This document shows, in pieces, positions 10,001 through 17,848 of a stretch of DNA of 64,000 nt. This stretch comes from Rubrivivax sp. GTDB lineage: Bacteria; Pseudomonadota; Gammaproteobacteria; Burkholderiales; Burkholderiaceae. The notes beneath the pieces were generated by a model. That model saw nothing but the letters and a program-made list of their open reading frames with translations. It made no database searches and was not told the DNA's origin. Position 1 is the stretch's first letter. Every line of letters begins with the position of its first letter. The stretch is taken from contig JAEUOZ010000033.1 in NCBI GenBank assembly GCA_016790225.1, positions 29,153-93,152 of the forward strand, in the 5' to 3' direction. A program made the position numbers and the translations under genes.

Positions 10001-13000
10001 CTGAGCGGGCTGGACGAAGGCCTGGCCGGCGCGTTGCAGGGCGGCCTGCCCGCCAGCCTGGGCAGCGCGCTGCAGGCGCTGGAAGACTTCCTGCGCACCA
10101 GCGATGGCCTGCTGCTGACGGCCAGCCAGCTGCCGGGCAGCGGTTCCGGCTGGAGCGCCCCGGCGGCGGCGCTGGAGGCCGCGCACACCGGCGCGCTGGC
10201 CCAGCCCGCGGTGATCGCCGAGATCCGCAGCCGCCTGCTGCTGTGGGATGCCGCGGGCACGGCGCCCGCGCTGCTGCTGGCCGCCCCGTTTGGCGGCCAG
10301 GGCGATGCCACGGCTCTGGCCACCGCGCTGGGCGGCAGCGTCGCGCCCTTCAGCTTCCGCAGTGCGGGCGTCGCGCCCGAAGCCGTGAGCACGGCCACGC
10401 TGGCCGGCACGCCGCGCATCGTCAACGCCGAGCTGGCCGTCTTCAATCCGGCGCCCGGGCTGGCACCCACCGCACGCCTGGTGCCGCTGGACGGCGCCGC
10501 CGGCAGCGCCACGCAGGCCGAGCAGGTGGCGCGTCTCATCCAGCGCCTGGCCGCGCTGCACCCGGGCCGCCGCGTGCTGGTGGTGGCGCACTCGGCCAGC
10601 GGCCTGGCGGCGCGTGCCGCCGTGCAGCGCGCCGGGATCGCGCCCCTGGTGCGCGGCCTGCTCACGGTGGGCACGCCGCACCTGGGCACGCCGGCGCCCT
10701 GGCTGGCCAACCCGCCGCTGGCCGAAGGCCTGGGGCTGCTGCAACGCCTGGCCGCCAACCTGCCCTTGCCACCCCTGCTGGCAGGCGCGCTGGAGTCGCT
10801 CTGGGGCTTCGTGCGCGAACGCACGCCCGGCGGCGCTGCCAGCCCCTGGCCGCAGCACGCCTTTGCGCCGGCCGGTGCGGCCACCCTGCCGGCCGGCACC
10901 GAGGGCCACGCCGTCGCGCTGCGCCTGCCCGGGCAGACGCTGGCGCAGGCCCTGGGCACGGCGCTGGCCACCCGCGCCACGCAGCTGCGCACGGCCCTGG
11001 CGGCGCGGGCGCCGGTCTCGCACATCGGTTTCGGGCTGGAGCTGCCGCCGCAGGCGCGCTCCGGCGAAGGCGCGCTGAAGCTGCGCACCTCGCTGCGCCT
11101 GGATCTGGCGCGCCTGCGGGTGGCGCCCGGCACTGCCGCCCGCGCGCTGCCGCGCCTGCAGCTGGAAGCCCGCCTGCAGCGGGACGAGGGCTGGCTGGTG
11201 GGCAGCGCCTCGGCACGGGTGCGCGTGCGCAGCGCCCGCATGGCAGCGCAGATCACGTCGGCCGGCATCGTGCCCGTGGTGCAGCTCCTGGATGTGTCGG
11301 TGGAGGGCGTGCAGGCGCCGCTGGCCACGCTGCGCCGCGCCATCGATACCGATTCCTGGCTGCCCGACGACCTGCTGGTGCCGGCCCTGGATGCGCTGCT
11401 GGCCCAGCTGAGCGCGGGCAGCTCGGCCTCTGCCGATGTGCTGGCGCTGTGCCGGCTGCTGGCCGGGCTGGACATCCTGCAGCGCCGCGATCCCGCGGCC
11501 GCTACGGATGTCGATGGTTATGCCCTGCACCCCGATGGCTGGGCCTCGCTGCTGGCCGATGCGCCGGCCTATCTGCAGCGCATCCTGGCCAACGTGGCAG
11601 CCGATGCGACGCGGCGCGCCGATCTGATCGGCCGGCTGCGCACGCTCTTCGGCCTGGCCGCCGACGATCTCTCGCGCCTGCTGCTGCAGACCGACAGCGA
11701 CGACGCCGCCTGGCGCGCCCTGCGCCAGCTGCTGCGCGCACTGGAACTGCTGCAGGCGCCGGAGCGCGGATCGCTGCCGCAGATCGCGCGCTGGCTGGAA
11801 CTGCTTCAGGATCCCGCCGCCTGGCTGCTGGCGCGTGTGCGGCCGCTGCTGGCCGATGCAACACGCCGCGGCGCGCTGCTGGCGGCGCTGCGCGATGAAC
11901 TGGGCGTGCGCGACATCGGCAGCCCGGTGGTGGAGCTGCCGCTGGGCGCCGGGCTGTCCCTGCGCGTGGAATCCACCGGGCGCGTGGCGCTGAACGCTGA
12001 CGGCAGCGCCTGCCGCCTGGGCCCGGCCTTGTCGCTGGCCGGCGCTGCGCGGCTGGATCTGGCCGCCGGCTCGGCGAGCCTGGACCTGCGCCTGCAGCCG
12101 CAAGGCATCGCCACCGGCCTGCGGCTTTCGCTGGCGCTGCCGGCCGGCGGCGGCGCACCCAGCTGGCAGCTGGCGCTCGATTTCAGCGACGGCGCGCGCC
12201 ACGCACCCTATGACGCACTGCCCCTGCTGCCGGTGCCTGCCGATCTGCCCACGCGCCTGGGCGCGCTGCTGCCGAGGCTGACGGTCACCACGCTGGCCAC
12301 GGCCCTGCTGGACAGCGTGCTGCTGCCGCGCGTGCCGGCCATCGCCCCGGCGCTGCAGGCCCTGGGCCTGGCGACGGCAGCCACCGCCACGGAGCGGGCA
12401 CGCATCCGCAACCTGGCACGCGTGGTGGCCGATCCGCTGGGCTGGCTGCAGTCTTCGGACACGCTCTTCCGCCCGCGTGCCGCGGGCGCCGGGCTGGAGC
12501 TCGATCCCACGCGGGTGGTCTCGCTGCTGCGCGCGCTGTTCGGCAGTTTGGGCCTGGTGGATGGCGATGGCCAGGTGGCGCTGCCGATGGGTCTGCGGCT
12601 GCGGCTGCTGGCCGCGCCCGCTGCGTCCTTGCAGGTGGCCACCAGCAGCCCGCTGGCGCTGGCCGGCGGCGTCTCGCTGGGCGGCAGCTTCCAGCTGGGC
12701 TGGACACCCGCCGGCAGCCTGGGCGCAGGCGGCGCGCTGGAGCTGGGCGCCGCGCTGCCGGCCGGCAGCCCCTGGAGCCGGCTGGTGGTGCAGACCGGCG
12801 TGAGTGACGGCCAGTTCCGCCTCGCGCTGGGGCCCGAAGGCTCGCCCTTCACGCTGCTGCCGTTTGCCGGCTTCGACGCCCAGGCGCTGGGCGCGCAGGC
12901 CCTGCGCCTGCTGCCCACGCTGCTGGATGCGCTGCTGCGGGCACTCTCGGACAGCGGGGACGCCGCCGTCGCCAGCTTCATCACGCAGCTGCGCGCGGCG

Positions 13001-16000
13001 GCCGCCACGCTGCAGCTCGATACCGTTGCGCGGCTCGATGCGCTGGTGCAGGATCCACTGGCCTGGCTGCGCCAGCGTTTCTCCGCCGCCCAGGCGCCGG
13101 CCTCGGTGACCGCGATCCGCGGCCTGATCCCCGATGCCGCCACGCACGGGTTTGCGGCCGGCGGCGCTGCGCTGCGCTTCGCACCCGCCGGCTCGCCCAT
13201 TGCGCTGGAGCTGGGCCGCCCCGGCGCGGGCATCGGCCTGGGCATCGATCTCACGGGCATCGATCTGGGCCCCGTGACGCTGACGGGCGAACTCAGCATC
13301 GGCGTCAATGACAGCGGCGCGCCCGCCGTGGTGCTGGCCTGCGAGGTCGATGTCTCGGTCGACGAGGGCGTGATCGCGCCGGCCGGGGTGTCGATCCGCC
13401 CCAGCGCCGCGCTGCGCATCGGCAGCAGCGGCCCGGCCTTCTGGCTGTATCCCATCGGCGACGAGCCGGGCTCGCCGGATTTCCGGCTCGACATCCTGCC
13501 CAGCTTCCAGTTTGCGGTGGAAGGCGGCAGCCTGGAAGACGGGCTGCTGGCCCTGGCGCGGCGCGTGCTGGTGCCGGTGGCGGTGGAGGCCGTGCTGGAC
13601 ACGCCAGAGGTCACCGGCTGGCTCAACACCCCGCTCGTCGATGGCCAGGTCAGACCCGGGCCCATCCTGCAGGCCGCCGGCCTGGTGGTGGCCGATGGCG
13701 CGCCAGGCCCGCAGGGGCAGCGCTGGAACCTGGGCTCGCTGGACAGCTTCACTGATCCGCTGCGCCTGAGCCAGGCGCTGATCGGCGCCACGCTGAATGC
13801 GCTGACCGCGGCTTTCGAGGACGACCCGGTCGTCGATTTCGGCGTGCCGGGCTCGGGCCTGTTCATGGCGGCAGACAAGGCCGCCGGCAGCTTCCCTCGC
13901 AGCTTCGGCGTGCGCGTGGCGATGCCCGAACTGCGCCTGGGCGACGACCCCGAGATCCTGGTGCGCCTGGGCGGCGAGACCGACTGGATCGCGCAGGCCA
14001 GCAACGCCGGCGCGGCGGTGGCCAAGCCCGGCTTCTCGCTGCTGCTGCTGCGCGACAGCGGCTCGGGCAGCAACCGCTTTTCCATCGCGCCGCTGTTCGA
14101 GCTGGCGGGCGTGGGCCTGAAGGTCAGCGGCCGCGGCGACGAGCCGCTGTTCGACATCGGCGGCTTCCAGCTGGGCGGCGTGGAATCGCTGCTCTACCTG
14201 AAGCTGGATCTCAACCTCAGCAGCACGCCGCAGCTGACATTCGGCGTCTACGGCGATCTGGAGCACATCGCCATCCCGCTGGGCAGCTCCGACAGCAACC
14301 CGGTGGCGCAGTCGCTGATGAGCGGCGGCGGCGGCGATGCGGCGCCCGTCAACCCGCGCTTTTCGGTGCGCGCGGCCTATGTCGACAAGTTCTGGCTGGA
14401 GCTGGGCGATACGCCGGGCCGCAACGAGGTGTGGTTCCCGATCCAGCGCACCTTCGGGCCCGTCAGCGTGCAGCAGGTGGGCATCCGCTGGATCGGCGGG
14501 CCGCAGCTGCAGGGCGCGATCCTGCTGGATGGCGGGGTCTCGCTGGCCGGGCTCTCGGTGGGCGTGGACGATCTGTCGCTGACCATCCCCTTCGCGCAGA
14601 TCGGCGATCTTTCGCAGTGGCAGCTGGGCCTGCGCGGCCTGGCCGTCGCCTACGACGGCGGTGGCGTGCGCATCGGCGGCGGCCTGCTGCAGGCCAGCGA
14701 CGAGATCCGCTACGACGGCTTCCTGCTGGTGGAAGTGGGCGGCAAGAGCTTCGTCGCGCTGGGCTCCTATGGCGTGGTCGGCAACGACCCGTCGATGTTT
14801 GTCTTCGTCATCATCGGCATCCCCATCGGCGGGCCGCCCTACTTCTTCATCACCGGGCTGGCGGGCGGCTTCGGCTACAACCGCGGGCTGGTGGTGCCGC
14901 CCATCGAGGGCCTGCCGCAGTTTCCGCTGATCCAGGCCATGGGCGATGCCTCGGCGGTGACCGAGCAGCCGATGCAGTTCCTGCAGCGCATGGGCCCGAT
15001 GGCGCCCATGGAGCGCGGCAGCTACTGGTTTGCCGCGGGGCTGACCTTCACCTCGTTCTCGCTGCTCAATTCGCAGGCGCTGCTGTACGTGCTGCTCAAC
15101 CGCGGGCTGGAGATCGGCCTGCTGGGCATGTCGCGCTTCGAGCTGCCGCCCGCCGTGCCGCTGGTCAGCGTGGAACTGGCGCTGAAGGCGCGCTTCTCCA
15201 CGATCGAAGGTGTGGTCTCGGTCGAGGCGCGGCTGACCGACAACTCCTGGGTGCTCTCGCGCGATTGCCGCCTGACGGGCGGCTTCGCCTTCTACCTGTG
15301 GTTTGGCGGCGAGCACGCGGGCGACTTTGTCATCACCATCGGCGGCTACCACCCGCGCTACACGCCCCCGGCGCACTACCCCGTCGTGCCGCGGCTGGGC
15401 TTCAACTGGCGCGTCTCCAGCCAGATCTCCATCAAGGGCGAGGCCTACTTTGCGCTGACCCCGCGCGAGGTCATGGCCGGCGGCCTGCTGGAAGCCGTCT
15501 ACGACAGCGGCGACGTGAGGGCCTGGTTCCGCGCCTGGGCCAACATGTATATCCAGTGGCGGCCGTTCTGGTTCGAGGTGGAGATCGGCATCTCCATCGG
15601 CGTGGCCGTGGACACCTTCCTCGGCACGGCCAAGGTGGAGTGCGGCGCCTCGCTGATCGTCTGGGGCCCGGAGATCGGCGGCGAGGTCACGGTCGATGTC
15701 TGGATCATCAGCATCACCATCCCCTTCGGTGCCGATCGCGTGATCCCGCAGCAGAAGCAGAGCTGGGATCAGTTCCGCACGCAGCTGCTGCCGCCGGAAG
15801 ACAGCAAGCTCTTTGCCGGCGGCATCGAGCGCGGGCTGATCAGCGGCAGCCCGGCCACCGGCCCCTGGGTGGTGCTGCCGGAATTCGTGATCCGCACCGA
15901 GACGCTGATCGGCGCCAGCGATGTGCGCCTGGGCCTGGGCACGGTGGCCACCGCGGGCCGGCAGGCGCAGCCCTTCGACATCGACGTCCGCCCGATGCAG

Positions 16001-17821
16001 GAAGCCGGCGTGCAGAGCCTGCATGTGCTGGCGGTATTCGATCGGCTGGGCAACGATGTCACGTCGCGCTTCCAGGTGCGCGAGCTGCTCAGCGGCAATG
16101 TGCCGCGTGCCCTGTGGGATACCGACAACGCCGCGCCCGAGCGCAGCGTGATCCCGGCCTACACCGGCGCGCGCCTGGTGGCCGAGATCGACCGCCGCCC
16201 CGCCACGCTGGATTCCACCGGCGCCATTCCCTGGGCGCGGCTGTTCGATTTCGGCGACGAGCACCCGCTGCCCTTTGCGCGCGAGCTGGACCTGCGGGTC
16301 ACCGTGGGCGTGCTGGCGCAGCAATCCAAGCTGCTGGACGTCTACGCCCAGCTCGGCAGCGGGCCGGCCTGGCAGGCGCAGTTCCAGGTGCTGGGCGGCG
16401 CGGCCTGGCAGCAGCGGCGCGAAGCCACGCTGGGCGCGCTGAAGGCCGAAGGGGTGCGCATCGAGCCCTCGGGCCGCCGCGGCGATGTCACGCCGCGCGG
16501 CGCCTTCCGGCGTGGCCGGCGCAGCGCGCCGGCCCTGATCCGCAGTCTGCATGAAGGCCTGGCCGCGGAAGCGGTGCTGACGGTCGAGACCGAGACCGTG
16601 GCGCCACCCGATCCGCCGCAGCGCCCCCGCGTGCGCATCCGTCCGCGGCTGCAAGCCGTGCTGCGCCTGCGGCCCGAGCCCACCAGCGGCAGCGCGGGCG
16701 CGATCCGCACCACCGTCTCGCAGCGCGCCGAAGCGCGGGTGCTGGATGCCACGCAGATGCAATCGCTGATCGTGGCGCCGGTGGCGGGCGCCGCGCTGCT
16801 GCGGAGCAAGGCGGCGCCGCAGCCCCGTGCCACCTCGCTGGCCAGCAGCGGCCAGCACATCGTGCGCGAGGCCGCTCAGACCAGCCTTCGCGAACGTGCG
16901 GCGCTGGATCAGATCGGCCTGGCGGCGCTGGGCGGCGGCCAGCGTTTCGGGCGCAGCGCGAGCGTCCTGGAAGATGCCACGCTGATCGGGCAGCCGCTGG
17001 GCACGCCCGTCGATCCCGGCGCCACGCTGCGCTTCGAGCTGCCTTCGCGCGATGTGGAGGGCAGCCCGCCCTCGGCGCTGATCAGCGGGCCGGGCGCGGC
17101 GCGTGTGACGGTGCTGGATCGCGCCGGCGCGCCGCTGGCCGATGTGGAACTCTCCGGCGCTGCGACGGTGGCCCTGCCGACCGGCGCGGCCACGGTGGCG
17201 GTCACCGGCCTCGGGCTTTCGCGGCAGGACATGACGGGGCCGCCGGCGCTGGGTGCCGTGACGCTCACGCAGGCCACGCAGGCCGTGCCGGCCGTGGGCT
17301 GGCAGGCGCATTCGCAGCTGATCGCGCTGAGCGACACCACCCTGATGGCGCGCGGCGCGCTGCTGCGCCTGGGTGCCGCCAGTGCCGCCCTGGCGCGGCG
17401 CGGCACGGTGCGCGCGCACGAGGCCGTGGAGGGCCAGACCGGCCTGGAGACCTGGCTGCCCGTGCAGACCGGCACCGTCGTGATCGTGCTCGACGACGGG
17501 CCCGATGAGACACCCGGCGATCTCACCCGTTCGGTGCAGTTGGGCTCGCAGCACGCCGTGCTGTCCGAGGCGCCAGTGGTCATCACCGCCGGTTCGCGCG
17601 TGATGCTGGTGCACGAGGTGCTGAAGGCCGATCCGCAGGCGCCCTGGATGCTGATCTCGCTGGCGCTCACCTCGGCCTGGATCCCGGTGGGTGTGATCGG
17701 CCTGCAGGGCCCGGCGGCGGATTGGGTCTCCATCCTCTCCAGCAGCGATCTGGACACCCTGGTCGAAGACGGCCCGCTCACCGCCACCGGCAGCGCGCGG
17801 CTGCTGTTTGCCGAAGATTGA
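7052..17821 (+). CDS. Giant (3,589-residue) repetitive protein with lipase-like core and DUF6603-like region
   Basis: This is one uninterrupted frame of 10.8 kb with no signal peptide and no clear membrane anchor. Residues 1 to about 2300 alternate helical segments with beta-rich segments. A motif D-P-x-x-W-L marks the helical parts and recurs at Asp1587, Asp1794 and Asp2001 with an exact 207-residue spacing; looser copies occur at about 416, 536, 826 and 2235. An embedded alpha/beta-hydrolase-like patch has VVAHSASGLAAR (candidate nucleophile Ser1181) followed by GTPHLGTP. From about 2330 to 2900 there is an aromatic, glycine-rich region (FFITGLAGGFGYNRG, WFAAGLTFTSF) that reminds me of the DUF6603 family; that match is from memory and unverified. 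The last 690 residues are beta-rich and unrecognised. The gene lies 61 bp after the Hcp-like gene and 27 bp before the next. Its function is unknown. Confidence 0.85.
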   Translation: MSISLPSDSLDPVARKFGEVAGLLSSAAGDQIIVNDGFVRDPAAEFAKALSQRQDELIELLGLLLGQTDGEVLGLPAAGEDDRWIPIRGPDGDTGLYLVMRSASGRLYVGVGWRWAIEIDDLNIALWAHVPLISTTGTGPGTRVEIASPTAPMRLAAEVTLDGGFGASGLQFRGVRGSIAIQGFSEPPAVALVLLGLRLPGDASARDRSLADLLNLPAAAWIETAAALFTAQLQALGSPQATAIVGHLLPLLGITAPAGGPRLRWETLPERGTAVFDDWFLALVADGAALRGWLGHWQGLLLAGAGGPLPLAVEGAGTRADPWRVGVRTGGIAVLATAATETAADGVRRLLLGLRAGSADIPLAGPLRLVCGGSAEIVSIPIGGPGAVRALPSLSVGLTLKAAAGDLVDHSFAAGDPLAALARLRVRSLEAGFGLNAAGQPVPQLRLLGVDCARGSWPVLDLSSADAVMDGLGAVASNLIQQQLEQGLGLLDGGTHAGRRVAALLGLVAPQAGGAPAIWPLTLPTHASRIADFLGDPLGAIGRYHAQCLTTPVGGAPAWRFLLAELGALLQSTGSPLPAVRGAGTAAAPWRLALASTPAGQLLLQAQAGSVGARPQLGLSLALEPRPLVVDAVQLSLAARLQLLALDLGDPATRDAARGSWLASADLDLRLHGDLRTPRLGELELSAEALSAGLRWQASGGAGWRIALTQPRAAWAGRASRALPDLLLDASGISSWNLAAPDLGGALGAGMANARDAVSELVQYLTGHLMLEHGGPAGFAAAALLGLLPADPGIELPRVPGGGEALRLPADFPRLQPASWGSFFADPRPALQAQLRAVLSNPRHALPLLRWLGLALQGLFPRRSRAGERLRFDEALGDRGRFPVDGAGLAPQADDAAPEPLSLPSLESFPFTLEGAGRYEQPYALSLRAPAARAVRGLVWLDPEGPPSGDALAVALSVLGPALRDTGALAGRSAAELAQVLQVLSGLDEGLAGALQGGLPASLGSALQALEDFLRTSDGLLLTASQLPGSGSGWSAPAAALEAAHTGALAQPAVIAEIRSRLLLWDAAGTAPALLLAAPFGGQGDATALATALGGSVAPFSFRSAGVAPEAVSTATLAGTPRIVNAELAVFNPAPGLAPTARLVPLDGAAGSATQAEQVARLIQRLAALHPGRRVLVVAHSASGLAARAAVQRAGIAPLVRGLLTVGTPHLGTPAPWLANPPLAEGLGLLQRLAANLPLPPLLAGALESLWGFVRERTPGGAASPWPQHAFAPAGAATLPAGTEGHAVALRLPGQTLAQALGTALATRATQLRTALAARAPVSHIGFGLELPPQARSGEGALKLRTSLRLDLARLRVAPGTAARALPRLQLEARLQRDEGWLVGSASARVRVRSARMAAQITSAGIVPVVQLLDVSVEGVQAPLATLRRAIDTDSWLPDDLLVPALDALLAQLSAGSSASADVLALCRLLAGLDILQRRDPAAATDVDGYALHPDGWASLLADAPAYLQRILANVAADATRRADLIGRLRTLFGLAADDLSRLLLQTDSDDAAWRALRQLLRALELLQAPERGSLPQIARWLELLQDPAAWLLARVRPLLADATRRGALLAALRDELGVRDIGSPVVELPLGAGLSLRVESTGRVALNADGSACRLGPALSLAGAARLDLAAGSASLDLRLQPQGIATGLRLSLALPAGGGAPSWQLALDFSDGARHAPYDALPLLPVPADLPTRLGALLPRLTVTTLATALLDSVLLPRVPAIAPALQALGLATAATATERARIRNLARVVADPLGWLQSSDTLFRPRAAGAGLELDPTRVVSLLRALFGSLGLVDGDGQVALPMGLRLRLLAAPAASLQVATSSPLALAGGVSLGGSFQLGWTPAGSLGAGGALELGAALPAGSPWSRLVVQTGVSDGQFRLALGPEGSPFTLLPFAGFDAQALGAQALRLLPTLLDALLRALSDSGDAAVASFITQLRAAAATLQLDTVARLDALVQDPLAWLRQRFSAAQAPASVTAIRGLIPDAATHGFAAGGAALRFAPAGSPIALELGRPGAGIGLGIDLTGIDLGPVTLTGELSIGVNDSGAPAVVLACEVDVSVDEGVIAPAGVSIRPSAALRIGSSGPAFWLYPIGDEPGSPDFRLDILPSFQFAVEGGSLEDGLLALARRVLVPVAVEAVLDTPEVTGWLNTPLVDGQVRPGPILQAAGLVVADGAPGPQGQRWNLGSLDSFTDPLRLSQALIGATLNALTAAFEDDPVVDFGVPGSGLFMAADKAAGSFPRSFGVRVAMPELRLGDDPEILVRLGGETDWIAQASNAGAAVAKPGFSLLLLRDSGSGSNRFSIAPLFELAGVGLKVSGRGDEPLFDIGGFQLGGVESLLYLKLDLNLSSTPQLTFGVYGDLEHIAIPLGSSDSNPVAQSLMSGGGGDAAPVNPRFSVRAAYVDKFWLELGDTPGRNEVWFPIQRTFGPVSVQQVGIRWIGGPQLQGAILLDGGVSLAGLSVGVDDLSLTIPFAQIGDLSQWQLGLRGLAVAYDGGGVRIGGGLLQASDEIRYDGFLLVEVGGKSFVALGSYGVVGNDPSMFVFVIIGIPIGGPPYFFITGLAGGFGYNRGLVVPPIEGLPQFPLIQAMGDASAVTEQPMQFLQRMGPMAPMERGSYWFAAGLTFTSFSLLNSQALLYVLLNRGLEIGLLGMSRFELPPAVPLVSVELALKARFSTIEGVVSVEARLTDNSWVLSRDCRLTGGFAFYLWFGGEHAGDFVITIGGYHPRYTPPAHYPVVPRLGFNWRVSSQISIKGEAYFALTPREVMAGGLLEAVYDSGDVRAWFRAWANMYIQWRPFWFEVEIGISIGVAVDTFLGTAKVECGASLIVWGPEIGGEVTVDVWIISITIPFGADRVIPQQKQSWDQFRTQLLPPEDSKLFAGGIERGLISGSPATGPWVVLPEFVIRTETLIGASDVRLGLGTVATAGRQAQPFDIDVRPMQEAGVQSLHVLAVFDRLGNDVTSRFQVRELLSGNVPRALWDTDNAAPERSVIPAYTGARLVAEIDRRPATLDSTGAIPWARLFDFGDEHPLPFARELDLRVTVGVLAQQSKLLDVYAQLGSGPAWQAQFQVLGGAAWQQRREATLGALKAEGVRIEPSGRRGDVTPRGAFRRGRRSAPALIRSLHEGLAAEAVLTVETETVAPPDPPQRPRVRIRPRLQAVLRLRPEPTSGSAGAIRTTVSQRAEARVLDATQMQSLIVAPVAGAALLRSKAAPQPRATSLASSGQHIVREAAQTSLRERAALDQIGLAALGGGQRFGRSASVLEDATLIGQPLGTPVDPGATLRFELPSRDVEGSPPSALISGPGAARVTVLDRAGAPLADVELSGAATVALPTGAATVAVTGLGLSRQDMTGPPALGAVTLTQATQAVPAVGWQAHSQLIALSDTTLMARGALLRLGAASAALARRGTVRAHEAVEGQTGLETWLPVQTGTVVIVLDDGPDETPGDLTRSVQLGSQHAVLSEAPVVITAGSRVMLVHEVLKADPQAPWMLISLALTSAWIPVGVIGLQGPAADWVSILSSSDLDTLVEDGPLTATGSARLLFAED

Positions 17822-17848
17822 CGCCCGGAACCCCGAAGGCAAGCGCCC

